Below, in pieces: positions 1 through 11,007 of a stretch of DNA of 64,000 nucleotides. Made by a program: the position numbers and the translations under genes. The stretch comes from Aspidapion aeneum. Its lineage: Eukaryota; Arthropoda; Insecta; Coleoptera; Brentidae. Location of the stretch: assembly GCA_963576565.1 (NCBI GenBank), contig OY755038.1:201039013-201103012 (forward strand). Direction: 5' to 3'. The first letter of the stretch is position 1; each line of letters begins with the position of its first letter. The notes below the pieces were generated by a model. That model did not search any database. It saw only the letters and a list, made by a program, of their open reading frames with translations, and was not told where the DNA came from.

Positions 1-879
1 ATGTTTATAAATTAAACAAAAGGTTTTTTTAAATATTTTTTGTTAATAAAAAGAAGTCTCTAGAAAGACATAATAATAAAATATTATTGATATTTTTTAA
101 AAGAATAAGTAAATAAAAATATATTTTTTTTTTAATCATAATTTTTTATACGTTTTTGGAGGTTATTTTGACAGCCTGTTTCTCCTCAACTTGTTATTTT
201 ATCAAAAAAAGGAATACCATATTTTTGAATCACAATTTGCTGAGCATTCAGCTGGCTGTGACAGATTTTCTTTTTTTTTTGTAAAATCCTTCCCCCCCCC
301 TCCTCTAACTTTAAACATCCTATATCTTAAAAACAGATATGTGTCATCCATGTTATATAAACTTTTTTCTCGGAAATAACCCCCTCTATCACCTGCTGCA
401 CTATGGCCCCTAAGTTATGGGACACCCTGTAAAGGTATTAAGCATGAACCCATGAAGCGCACCGAGAAAAAACTTAATTTAACCTTTATATACACGCGTC
501 CTTCCCTATTGCGTAACTACACATGCGGCCTTCATTAATTGAAAGAAAATAGCTTTTTTCATTAATACTTCAAAAATTGAAATACAAAACAAGAGTAACT
601 TAAAAAGGTGTCCCAGATAACAGTCAGTAACTACAAGGGATATTATGGGGATTTTGTAAATGGACAGACATATAATTTTGGTTTAATATGACCAAAATGA
701 CGCCATTCTGAGCCGAAGCACAGATCAGATAATAAAGTGCTTCGAATAGCACCAGTTTACCTTCCTAATCTAATGCACCCTGTATAATACGCTGGTTATA
801 CAGGGACGGATCTAGAAATTAAATTTGGGGGGGGGGGGATGGGACAATTCTCCGCCGCCTACTCATTACCGCAATTTTG
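1..879. other. AT-rich intergenic sequence with degraded repeat ends
   Basis: No gene is seen. A CACCCTGTA-type repeat end lies near 424-432, a GGTGTCCCA end near 607-615 and another CACCCTGTATAA near 776-787, so this looks like decayed foldback elements of the CAGGGTG class found elsewhere in the window. There are C-tracts near 292 and G-tracts near 827. The short ORF at 191-379 is low complexity and not credible. Confidence 0.4.
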
Positions 880-1257
880 CCCATATTTGTATACAACACC
901 CAGGATCGCCAGTCGGCTTTCGCCCGAACATCTCTGGTAAATAGCAGACGATATGGTAAATCGCTTGGGTAACTAACACCCGTGATCGCAAAAATGTTCG
1001 TTAAAAATCAGTCTGGAACAATCTTTCTTAAGAAAGAATTCGTGAATTTCTAACATACATATATTTTTTTAAAACATACTCTCCTGACCTCTTTCCCGGG
1101 ATCTTAGAGAATGTGAAACCTAACCGTTGTCAATCGATCGCCAACGTAACCGAACCGTGTCAATGTAGAATAGGGCTTCATTGACACGGTTACGGCAGCG
1201 TTCGGGCTACAACCGAATCGCAATCATGGACGTCGTTTACAAATATGCGCGCCGGCC
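880..1257. repeat. MITE, copy 1 of a 390-bp family
   Basis: This stretch repeats almost base for base at 4289-4678, which is how it was recognised. Its right end (ACAAATATGCG...GCCGGC) is the inverse of the left end of the better copy (GCCGGC...GCATATTTGT). The left end here is eroded. The interior carries the phrase GACACGGTTACGGCAGCG. It is non-coding. Confidence 0.7.
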
Positions 1258-1344
1258 CAACTTGCTGTCGGCCCGATTCGTCACCCGTCCAACTCGCTGT
1301 TGAGCCGATTTGCCGCCGCGCCAACTCGCCGCCGGCCGCAATAA
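1257..1344. repeat. GC-rich minisatellite, about 33-bp unit
   Basis: About 2.6 imperfect units begin CCAACT(C/T)GC and contain CCGATT(C/T)G. The block is strikingly GC-rich against its surroundings. It abuts the right end of the MITE at 880-1257 and is absent from that MITE's second copy. Confidence 0.5.
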
Positions 1345-1586
1345 TTTCAGTGTGCACTTTTGACACGTGTTTAGAGTTACGGTAACAAAGCAATTTAATA
1401 TTTTTTTATCTCAAAAAAATTGCAGACTTTCTTATTTACACATGAACCAATATGAATTTGTTAAATTTGAAACACCCCAAGTTCAAGGTCGCTGATTTTC
1501 TTCGCAATTTGATTTTTGAATTAAACTCGAAAATAATTAAAATGGAAAGTCCAAATGGCGGATTTTTGCCTTTATGAACCGATATG

Positions 1587-1712
1587 TAATCTCCTTATGA
1601 TAATTTTTGAGATAACTTTTTGACACTCATTAGCTGTTTACCATAACAAATAGCATAGGCCAACGAAAAAAAGTAGTAAAAAGTTCTCTCAAAAATAATG
1701 ATATGGAGATTA
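1587..1712. repeat. Small MITE with about 33-bp terminal inverted repeats
   Basis: The left end TAATCTCCTTATGATAA and right end TTATGATATGGAGATTA-like sequence are inverses. A related copy in the other orientation sits at about 42754-42872, sharing GTTTACCATAACAAATAGC in the middle. Non-coding. Confidence 0.6.
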
Positions 1713-1964
1713 AATTTGGCACTTTGGGGTTACTATTATAACGCCATTTTAATCTTGATATTTTACACAGAAGTTCGTGGAAAACAAAATTTTTGATTGT
1801 GTCAGTTGAAAATCTTGTATTTAGGTTTTAATTTAGTTTGATAGATGAAAACGTGTTGTTAATGTATACTTAGTGTTGCGCTGGATAAGCAAATTATGAG
1901 AATGACACTACTGTTGTAGTGCTGGTTACTAAAAATCACAATGTTTAAAATATGTGTGTTCAAA

Positions 1965-2170
1965 CAGTGGCGTACGTAGGGGTGATCTTACGGGCTGAAG
2001 TTCTCCCTTCCCCCCCGAGCCATTAAATATTGTCCCCTAAAACAAGAATTTTCCCCAAAAATCAATATTAAAATGTATCCATCTGAGCTCAAGGCCCCCC
2101 TCAGGATCTATCTCTACGTATCGATCTGCGCTCAAGCCTCCCCCAGCATTCATTTGTGCGTACGCCACTG
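1965..2170. repeat. hAT-type MITE (CAGTGGCGTACG termini)
   Basis: The left end CAGTGGCGTACGTAGGGG is inverted at the right as TGCGTACGCCACTG. Flanks GTTCAAA (left) and CTTCAAA (right) are a near-match that fits an eroded target duplication. The interior is C-rich and non-coding. It lies just upstream of the RT remnant at 2172-2790. Confidence 0.6.
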
Positions 2171-2171
2171 C

Positions 2172-2790
2172 TTCAAATTTTTAACTAAAAAAAAAACAAA
2201 AGACTGGTTAATCAGAAATCAGTTAATTATAAATGAGGAAAAGACTAAAATTTTAATGATAATCAATTATCTAAACATTAATAACACCCAACTAACATTC
2301 AATCAAAAAAAAAATTAATTTTGTAACAAGTGCTAGAATATTAGGTGTCGTCCTTTATAACAGGTTGAATTATTCTCAACGCATACAAAATCTTTGTAGT
2401 ACATTAGGCAGAGCAAGCTATGCAATAAGAGTTGTGTCAAAAGTAATAAATCACAGCAGGGATCTCAGAGTTATATTCTACTAAGGGCCGGTTTATCAAT
2501 AGAGGGTTAGCCCTGACCCGAGGGTTAAAAAAGAGATGACTGACATACTTACCACGTGCCAAAAAAAGACATCTATTAAAGATAACCCACGGGTCAAGAC
2601 TAACCCTCTATTGATAATCCGACCCTAATTGTTCTATTCTCTCTTATTCTGTTATGGGGAGGCAGTCATGTACAGAGCGCTCTTTATTCAAAAAAAAGTC
2701 ATGCGCATCATATTTGGACTAAAAATTGGTGAAAATTGTAGAGGCGTATTTCAGTCAAATAGATATTTGACTGTTCTCGGCAGGGGTGGA
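2172..2790 (+). pseudogene. LINE reverse-transcriptase remnant (C-terminal thumb region)
   Basis: Broken frames read like the part of a non-LTR reverse transcriptase after the catalytic motif: NQLIINEEKTK, then LGRASYAIRVV, then, beyond an inserted MITE, LFCYGEAVMYRALFIQKKVM and RIIFGL. In intact elements this is the thumb and connection region. Several stops and frameshifts show that it is dead. The MITE at 2485-2625 splits it. Confidence 0.5.
2485..2625. repeat. Harbinger-like MITE with TAA target duplication
   Basis: A 141-bp element has long inverted ends: GGGCCGGTTTATCAATAGAG at the left and the inverse of CTCTATTGATAATCCGACCC at the right (about 44 nt in all, a few mismatches). TAA flanks it on both sides (2482-2484 and 2626-2628), as expected for PIF/Harbinger elements. 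It interrupts the RT remnant. Confidence 0.75.
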
Positions 2791-2817
2791 TAGGCAATAT
2801 GGGAAAATAAAAAGAAA

Positions 2818-2902
2818 TCCCTTTGGGCCGGTGCCTTATGAGCCTGTACTTTATAGGCCGGTGCCTTATGAGTCGGTGTCTTTTGGGCCGGTACCGGTCA
2901 CA
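2818..2902. repeat. Minisatellite, GGCCGGTGCCTTATGAG unit
   Basis: Three to four imperfect units of about 17-30 bp. The peptide VPYEPV/VPYESV read from them is only a translation of the repeat. Confidence 0.5.
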
Positions 2903-3400
2903 AGGCAAAAAAATATGCATCAACTACTTGATGATAACGCTGCATGCCTAATTCTCCAAAAAGGTTAGCTATCAGTTTGGGTGAGACACTGTTCAGATCT
3001 TCTGAATCAATCTGAGGTTTACCGAAAGTGTTTTGACGTAAACGTGCAATAGACAGACATTCGCACACTACATGTCTGACTGTTTCGTCATCCTCCATAC
3101 AGAGTCTACATTCGGTCTCTTCTGTTATTCCGATTCTGTGCATGGTTCGGTTCTGTCTTAGTCGACAGTGACCCGTAAAAAGTCCAGTCACTATACGGAT
3201 CTCCTGTCTGGTAACTCCAATGAAATTCCTGGCTCTCTTTTGACAAAGTCCTTTAATGAACTCTTTAGAGTGAGCCAGTTCTTGTATATTTATCCAGTAG
3301 TGTTGGAAGCTGTTCTACATCCATTTCAATATCCTTAATTTGGCAGCATTGTATGATATCCCCAGGCCTGATTCTGGGCCGAAGCATAAACTACTTAGAA
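2898..3400 (-). pseudogene. R1/I-type LINE C-terminal remnant with CCHC-like cysteine motif
   Basis: The minus strand is open from about 3285 to 2898 and reads GVTRQEIRIVTGLFTGHC, then ECRLCMEDDETVRHVVCECL, then SEDLNSVSPKLIANLFGELG. The spacing C-x2-C-x8-H-x3-C is the C-terminal zinc-knuckle-like motif of R1/I/jockey-group LINEs. The upstream part is truncated or frameshifted. Shorter, decayed relatives lie on the + strand at 59690-59853 and 63640-63806. Confidence 0.65.
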
Positions 3401-3640
3401 TTCAAATAAATTAGCAACCAACGATAAGTATGATAATATGTGATTATTAGTGACTATATTACAAATTAATTTCTTTATAATCGTGGTGTTTATATTTTTT
3501 TTAAAGACTGTCCAGTGGTTTGATTAAAAAAAGAACAAAGTTGCATGTGTAATTATAAAAAAAAACTTTATATGTATATTATTACCGGCTGACGAAAGAA
3601 TAGGGACACCCCGAAACTTTTTTCTATATACGCCACTGCC

Positions 3641-3888
3641 AGGCAGTAATAGTGCCGAGCACTATTCTGACTGTTTTCCAATAAAAACTGACAGTTGATC
3701 TTTCAAAATTGACATACCAAAGTCGAATTTATGAATACATTCGTTTATTTTCCTATAATAAAGTCGGCACTATTAATTTCGGCTCTTATAATACACCAAG
3801 GCCTAATTTTGAAAGAGGATTATAATGTTCTTATAATGCGAAACTGTCAGAATAGTGCCCGGCACAATTACTTCCTGACTATTGTATT
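3641..3888. repeat. MITE related to the element at 26713-26993
   Basis: Ends carry AATAGTGCCGAGCACTATT and AATAGTGCCCGGCAC, and the interior shares CATACCAAAGTCGAATTTAT and AGGCCTAATTTTGAAAG with the copy at 26713-26993. Its outermost ends are eroded compared with that copy. Confidence 0.65.
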
Positions 3889-4288
3889 ATAAAAAACACT
3901 AATGTAAGCAAAATCTCGAGACAAAAAGCAGTGTCGTACCAAGGCAGGCGCGGATCTACGGTAGGGAAAAAATGGGAATTTCCATCCCCTCAAATATCAA
4001 ACTATATGTAGTTAGTTTTTACACACAGAATACACCTCCTGGCCACTGGCAAAATAGCTTTATGCAATATTTATTATGAGATTACCCCCCCCCCCACACA
4101 TTAAGTTCCTAGCTCCGCCACTGGCGAAGGGACTTTGTTCCGGGTGTTACAGTTAGAGGGGCGGTGGGCTGAGAGAAAGATACCCATTGTAGAAATGATT
4201 TTGAGAATTCTCTTGTGTTTAAAAAATTCATGCAGCAGTGATTTTTGGAAGAGTTAAATTTTGATATAGTAACACTGGACCGGAGTGG
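3889..4288. other. Intergenic sequence, no gene
   Basis: Contains phrases typical of eroded hAT MITE ends (GCGGATCTACGG near 3950 and TAGCTCCGCCACTGGCG near 4110-4126). Nothing coding is recognised. Confidence 0.35.
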
Positions 4289-4678
4289 GCCGGCACGCAT
4301 ATTTGTCTACAACACCCAGGATCGCCAGTCGGCTTTCGCCCGAACATCTCTGGTAAATAGCAGACGATATGGTAAATCGCTTGGGTACCTAACACCCGTG
4401 ATCGCAAAAGTGTTCGTTAAAAATCAGTCTGGATTTCAGAACCACAATCTTTCTTAAGAAAGAATTCGTAAATTTGTAACATACATATATTTTGTAAAAC
4501 ATACTCTCCTGACCTCTTTCCCGGGATCCTAGAGAATGTGAAACCTAACCGTTGTCAATCGATCGCCAACGTAACCGAACCGTGTCAATGTAGAATAGGG
4601 CTTCATTGACACGGTTACGGCAGCGTTCGGGCTAACCGAATCGCAATCATGGACGTCGTTTACAAATATGCGGCCGGC
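4289..4678. repeat. MITE, copy 2 of the 390-bp family (complete)
   Basis: Inverted ends GCCGGCACGCATATTTGT and ACAAATATGCGGCCGGC bound a 390-bp non-coding element. It is nearly identical inside to 880-1257. Confidence 0.75.
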
Positions 4679-4965
4679 ACTTCTTCTCCCAGACATGAAT
4701 CTTATTTTTAATTTCTGATTAAAAAAGAAGAAATGTACAAACCTCAGTTTCTTACAAAGTGTATCAGGAGTGCCAGTTTTTTTTACAAAAATGACCTATT
4801 TTTTCAAAAGTTTTCGCATTGCATCTTGTTTTCCAATTATGGTAAATTCCAAGGTTCAGATCTACTAAAAACTGCAAAAAAAATATTGTGATTTTTTAGA
4901 GCGCTTTACCTCGAAAATCCTGGATCCGTTACTGACTTGGCTGCAACACCAAGGCTGATAATGTA

Positions 4966-7900
4966 CCGGGTGGGCCAAAAAAACCGGTCAATTTTTTTTC
5001 AGTATAACTTTTGAACTATATAATCGATTTTCATGGAACAACTGTACGTGGTAGAGAATTAATCAGAGTTTTGACTAAATGTATTTTTTTGTCCACTATC
5101 TCAAAATCCAAGATGGCGGACGAAATTAAAATGAAACCCTTTAAAGATGCTCGTTTATTTTCGTGTTGCGAACATGTCTTAATTATTTTTTTACATTACT
5201 AAAAAAGCTGCATTCTTGCCACGCACAACAAGGTCCGAATTAGCAAAATCGGTTCAGTGGTTCTAAAAATAATAGTTTTGTTTCAACTATAGTTTTGCAT
5301 ATTATACGATTGCCTGGCCAAACATGTCTGCATTCGAGGTGCAAATTAGTAAAATCCTCAAAAAATCTATTTTTGTATCAGCCATTGTTTTACAGATTAT
5401 ACGATTGCATTGCCAATCCTGTCTGCATTAATTTCCTTATAAATTCGTTACTACCAAATCAATTTTATTGAAATGAAAAAAATCATGTTGAGAATTGATT
5501 GCTCTTTAAAGATTATAATCGAAATTTGCCGCCATCTTAGAATTTAAGATGTCGAACAGAATCATACTTGTTTCTTCAAAATGGCGTGCTTATTTTTATT
5601 TTCCGAAAATGTTTTAGTGTTTTTTTTTTAATTTATAGAAAAACATTACTTTTCTCCCGCATAAAAAGATAAAAATTAATTAAGTGCTTTTCTAAATATT
5701 AAAAAAAACCAAAAACATTTTTTGAAAATAAGAGTAAATGTGCCTCTTTGAAGCGTCAAGTATGATTATTTCAACATCCAAACTTCTAAGATGGGGAATT
5801 TTTTTTTTATTTCACTGAGATCGGTTCAGTAATGACTTTATAAAGAAACTAATGCAGATAGGATTGACAATGCAATCGTATAATCTTTAAAACAATGGTT
5901 GAAACAAAAATAGATTTTTTTGAGAACCACCGAACAGATTTTACTAATTGATACCTTGTTGTGCGGGGGAAAAGTAGTGCTTTTCTATAAATTAAAAAAA
6001 AAACGAAAACATTTTCAGAAAATAAGACTAAACACGCCATTTTGAAAAATCAATTATGATTCTGTCCACCATCTTAAATTTTAAAATATTAATCAATTCT
6101 CAGGATCAGGATATTTTTTATTTCATCAACATCGGTTTAGTAGAAATGCATTTATAAGGAAATAAATGCAAATATGATTGGCAAGGTAATCCCAACAAAC
6201 ATTTAAAGTTGTAACGACGAAACCCCAACTAGAAAGAATTTCTTAAAAGTAACCGCAACGTACGCCCGCTACGTCTCAGTATACCATACAGCGACGTTAT
6301 AATTCCCTAAGTGGGGAACCAATTTCTGGTTATAACTACTTGGCCAAGTGTTTAAAGTCACTGTAGTAACAACTACACTACTACGTCGTAGCCAGGTATC
6401 TACTACGTCGTAGAGGCTGTTTTTTTTCCGTAATGGCATTAAAGTTGCGATGTAGTTGCAAATAATATAATCGTTTCTTTTTGGTAGAATTGTTACACAA
6501 TTAGTTTTTTTTTTTGGTTATGGTTATAATATGTACTATGTTATCCAAAAGTGTGAGAATTTACGAGCAGAGGATCAAAATTCGAGTGCGACGCAAAGTT
6601 TTTTGTATAACATGCATTATATATATTGCAAAAAACCGGTGCGCCCGTAAAATTGAGCCGTTTTCTGGTAGCTGATGGAATTTTTGTGTTGTGGTTTTGG
6701 AGGTTATGTTTTCATAATCGACAGTTAACTCCAACAAATGGTGCTTAAGAAGAGCATTTTTGGTAAGCTTCAACTAATTTGTTTATAAAATAGTATAGCT
6801 CTTTAATATGAGCTCATAAAACGACAACAAAAATGTTAAATTTCCTTTCTTACATAAAAACATGGCGTCCCAAACTATATTCCCTAATAGTCGAAAGGGT
6901 TACTTGAAAGTGAGCCTAAGTTACGCCAACGTGTCACTTACGACTTTTATGTCGGCATTCCTTTTTAGTTCTAGATAACACACTCGAATTTCTACTCCTT
7001 CGTTGTAGAAACGTATTATTAACTAGCTTTCGCCACTAGAAAACGTCTACAAAGTGATAGGAACCACGCGATAAGTATAACTACTACCCTCAAGTTATTG
7101 GGGTGTCGCCACTTGTCATTTGCCGTTTCGTCAACAACAGCACCACTGCTTATAGGTTTTGTACCAGCGTGAATTTGTGGTAGGTTTTAAAACAAAAACA
7201 AGATAAATTAAATTCCATTAGAACAATAAATGAAGTGCCAATAAAAAGTGATTTTTAAAAATGTATGTTGCAGTCGAGAGCATGATCCCTATTCTAGAAT
7301 TTCTAGGAAGTGTTGGTCAAGGAACTAAAAAAACGTAGTCACATCAATGAAATCAACTTATTGTTACTTTTTTTATTTACACATTGCTCTCACAGTTCGT
7401 ATGTAGTATTTTTTATTGTTTTTAGATATTTTGGCATTGTCAATATTCAGTAATTTTTATTATTATAAGCCCTATAAGTAAAAAAACAATCTCTGAGACA
7501 TGTTAGATCGCTTAGAAATCCGCATGTAACCACGATATATCTAACTTGTTTTTTTATTAGCCGCAAACAGCGCAAAAGTTCCTAGATGAAGTCTAGCATA
7601 TCCCTGACCTATTGCAATAAAGCCTGGCACAAAACACAGCACAAATTTAAGTTTATTCACTTCAAACCAAGCTTTAACAACAGCACAAATTTAAAGAAAC
7701 CCAAAAAGACAAATTGACCCAAGCTCAACACATAAAATGAATCACAGCGAGACATGACACGTCAGCACAAGAGGCATAGATAAACGAATTCGGTTTAGTC
7801 CGCACAAGAGAGTTACGATGGCGATGGGTGGTGCCACAGCACAAACCACGAACGACCGTAAAGACAGTACAACAATAGAACAGCAACAAGTAGCGTAAAA

Positions 7901-8941
7901 AAGGGAATTCTTAAAATCCGTGTGCGGTACTCGATAGTTTGGATCAATATTTTGCATTTTGATTGTTTTGCAAAATGGTCAAGCAATGAGCTCGAAAAAA
8001 TGGACTGCTCAAGGTAGTTAAAAAAATATTTGCAAAAATATTCCTAATATTCCCATATTATAAAAGGAGCCACAAAAAGTAGGGTTAAGAATGTGTGCGA
8101 CCAAGATGCGACTTCAAAAAGTCTACGTTTTCAAAGTAGAAACAGGAAGGAGAGATTACTTTAAAAGATCGACATTAAAAAAAAGTCAAAGTAGTTGCGG
8201 CTTTAAAGTTGATCCAAAAAGTTATTTTGTCTACATTGTTACATCAGATGTTACTATGAAGACACAAACTTTTGTGGTAAAAATTAAAGTTATAATGTAG
8301 TTGTCGGATACACTTGTTTGGGACTCCAATGAAGCTTAACTTTCTATTGGTAATTAAGTAGGATATAAAAGTCAGGGCGACTACGAAATAACGACTAAAA
8401 AGAAAGTAAAACTTTAGCAACGTCCTATTGTCGTAGAGAAGACTATCAGAATCGACTATCAAGAAACAATCCTAAAAAGTAGTTTAGAGGGTCGTTTTTA
8501 CGAAACATCTACTATTTCCTGATACTAAATAGTAGTTAGAACTAAAAAGTAACAAATTTTGGTTGGGATCACCACATTTCTACTATAAGAAAGTAGCAAA
8601 GCCTTTAGAACATGTAGCCGCTACTATAAATATTAGTTGGGATCGTATAATATTCAGAACTACCGAACCGATTTTGCTGATTCATACCTTGTTGTGCGTG
8701 GCGAGAATGCTGCTTTTTTAGTGACTTAAAAAACTTTGCAACACAAGAATAAACGAGCATCTTTGAAAGGTACAATTTTATTTCGTCCGCCATCTTGGAT
8801 TTTAAAACGGCGGACAAAAAAAATTCTTTATTCAAAACTCTGATGAATTATCTGGCAAGTGCAGGTTATCCCATTAAAATCGATGGTATAGTTCAAAAGT
8901 TATAATGAAAAAAATTTGTCCGGTTTTTTTTGACCCACCCG
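4966..8941. mobile_element. Large foldback element (CGGGTGGG termini), about 4 kb
   Basis: The left end CGGGTGGGCCAAAAAAACCG is inverted at the right (8916-8941). Inverted arms of about 280 nt follow (about 4966-5250 and 8660-8941), including mirror-image CAAGATGGCGGACGAAATTA. Further inverted repeats lie inside at 5300-6190. No transposase is seen. A second element (6191-8641) is inserted in it. Confidence 0.65.
6191..8641. mobile_element. Element inserted in the foldback (CCCAAC...GTTGGG ends)
   Basis: The 2.45-kb insert begins CCCAACAAAC and ends TATTAGTTGGG. On either side the host reads GGTAAT and ATCGTATAAT; joined, these restore the AATCGTATAAT phrase present elsewhere in the foldback (near 5875). 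That gives a 2-3-bp duplication. Repeated CTACGTCGTAG-like motifs occur near its left end. There is no recognisable coding sequence, so the superfamily is unclear. Confidence 0.5.
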
Positions 8942-10838
8942 ATATATTTATTAGGAATTTAACTCGTTTTAATAAAAAAAAAATCGGTTAGGGTTGTTGT
9001 TGTTTTGGGCGGCAAATTAGAATATCTGCACTAAAAACAGTTTGGAAAATCATATTTTTCACACGCTTGTAGAAAATATTATTTTCAAAATTTACTCAAA
9101 ATTTCGGATAAGCAAGTCTGATCAATTATACAGATTGCTTTGTTTTATTTTATGTGCCGGTGTAAATGTCTCATTTATTTTCTTAGGATAATAGTGAACC
9201 TTAGAACAAACAAACAAACACAATTTATTTATAGTTATGAAAATTTCCAATTTTTTTTCTAAAATTTAATTTATAAAAAAAGTTAAAAATATTGTAAAAA
9301 AGCTATTTTTCAGAACTTATATTTACAAACTAAAATATATATACGGGTGTAATTTAAATGACGCGCCAAACTTTGAGGAATAGTAGGAAAGTTCAAAAAT
9401 AGACAAAAAAATCAAATAACTTTTGACCAAAAGTTTTTTATTTTTAAGCATTTCTTAATTTTGAAGAGAGTTGGAAAGCTGTGAAATTTAATAATTGTAA
9501 ATTTGACAATATCAAATAATTTTGTGACTTATTATGATAAAAAGATGTTCCATTGTGTTTTTCTAAAAAACTATAGGTCAATTTTTTTAAGAATTCATTG
9601 TTTTGTGAGCTATTAAATTGGTTTTTGGATGCTTCTTTAGTCGCTCTTATAAATAGGTACAGAAAATAGTAGTATTAGCACCACTTTTAATAACGTAATT
9701 TTAAATTAAAAAAAAAACATAAGAGTGATTTTGTGTATTTTTAAAAATAAATTATAATACTTGTTTAATAGCTTTAATATATTGCATAACTCCCGAAAAT
9801 ATTGATTATTTGTTGTTATAACGATTTTTTTAACTCCTGCGAAATATAAACGTATTTTTTTTATTGTTTTGGCCTTTTCTGCCGCCCCTTAAAATTTTGG
9901 TGCATTATGTAAATTACATCTCGTAAACTTCACTTTTTTTGTAGACAAACTACAAGTAGGTAACCTATAACAAAAACATTCTAATTCTAAAACTTTATTT
10001 CATTATGATTGAATTAAAAAGTTTTCTTTGTATGATTTCCTTCTGCTCTGTTTTACCATGTGCGTTTTTTCTTTTCGATTTTTTCTTGTGCGCTTATTTA
10101 CGGTCAATGTTTCACCATTACACTCTTTAGACTACTGTTTGAAAAACCAGCCGGCGCCGGCGCTGCGCCATTCATTAAATTATTTAAAGGTTTAGTACAA
10201 GAAGAACTTTTTTTCAACATTATTTTTTATACCTTAAAAAGAAAACCTTAATTAAACTAAGAAATTTAAATTTAAATGTTTTGTTCTAATTTCTGTGATG
10301 CATTTCGTGCCCGCTTAAAATCTACAAAAGGGAAGATACTACCATTTTGAGAAAGATTAGTAAAAAGATTCAGGCAAATATTTTCCTAACAAAAAAAGTT
10401 AAAAGTTACACTGAGAAAAAAGTTATAGTCATTTTAAACTATAAAAAAAGTATTGTGAAGCGCCCTCTAACGGCCAGAGTGGATAGGTGGCCACATTTAG
10501 GTTTCGCATCCCAAAAAACGCCTGAGTACCAATTTCTACAGTAATGCGTTCAGAAATGTTCATAAATTTTAAGACAATCGATTTTTAATTTTTAAATTTA
10601 CCACCCTGTATCTCCGAAACGGAGCGATTTCGGACTAAGGTAAGTTGCATTAAATCGACTTATTTTGACCTCTGGAATATGTGATAAGATTTTGTACAGA
10701 CCTTTTAGAGACACCCTGTATAAGGATTATGTTTATATTGCAGGAATATTGTAAGGAAAAATTTCCCAAATTTAAGTAAATTATAAAACTAAGTTGTTTA
10801 GGTCAGCCCACCAGCTAGATACAAAACTTTCCTAAAAA
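8942..10838. other. Unit-1 upstream spacer (segmental repeat)
   Basis: This AT-rich spacer is shared with the upstream spacers of genes 2, 3 and, in part, 5. Landmarks are ATTTACTCAAAATTTCGG (near 9095), GTTGGAAAGCTGTGAAATTT (near 9470), the GTGCG-rich stretch (10036-10125) and AAATCTACAAAAGGGA (near 10319). A short repeat end, GACACCCTGTATAAGG, lies at 10721-10735. No gene. Confidence 0.55.
10036..10125. promoter_or_regulatory. GTGCG/GCGCA-rich conserved upstream stretch, unit 1
   Basis: Short T-rich blocks separated by TGTGCG, TTGTGCGCTTATTT and similar motifs. The same array recurs upstream of gene 2 (21545-21665), gene 3 (30855-30970) and, inverted, gene 5 (51690-51845). A regulatory role is only an inference from this recurrence. 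Confidence 0.25.
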
Positions 10839-10850
10839 TTATAAAAACGC
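10839..10850 (+). promoter_or_regulatory. Conserved TTATAAAAACGC block upstream of gene 1
   Basis: TTATAAAAACGC followed by a GAGTACC-like run is found about 90-95 nt upstream of the core TATA box of all eight genes. It could be a second TATA box or a transcription-factor site. Its persistence even in the divergent genes 7 and 8 supports function. Confidence 0.45.
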
Positions 10851-10928
10851 AGAACAATAAGTACCACCCAAAATGTATCTTCATTAAACAAGTCATTAAG
10901 TTTAGGCAAGTTTCAATTATAAATTTAC

Positions 10929-10964
10929 TATAAAAACAATTTAATTTTAGCTAAGAGTATCAGT
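10929..10964 (+). promoter_or_regulatory. Core promoter of gene 1 (TATA + TCAGT initiator)
   Basis: TATAAAAA at 10929-10936 and TCAGT at 10960-10964, start-to-start distance 31 nt. The A of TCAGT (10962) is the likely transcription start, giving a 46-nt leader. The same geometry occurs at all eight genes. Confidence 0.85.
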
Positions 10965-11007
10965 TTTAAGTTATCAATAGCTGCAGAAACATATCCATAA
11001 ATCGACA

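Noticed and set aside
8091..8462. Overlapping ORFs on both strands inside the 6191-8641 element
   Set aside because: No motif, AT-rich composition, and no evidence of selection; treated as chance.
10872..10886. Upstream ORF ATG-TAT-CTT-CAT-TAA before gene 1
   Set aside because: It lies upstream of the predicted transcription start (10962), so it would be in the mRNA only if the upstream TATA-like block is used.
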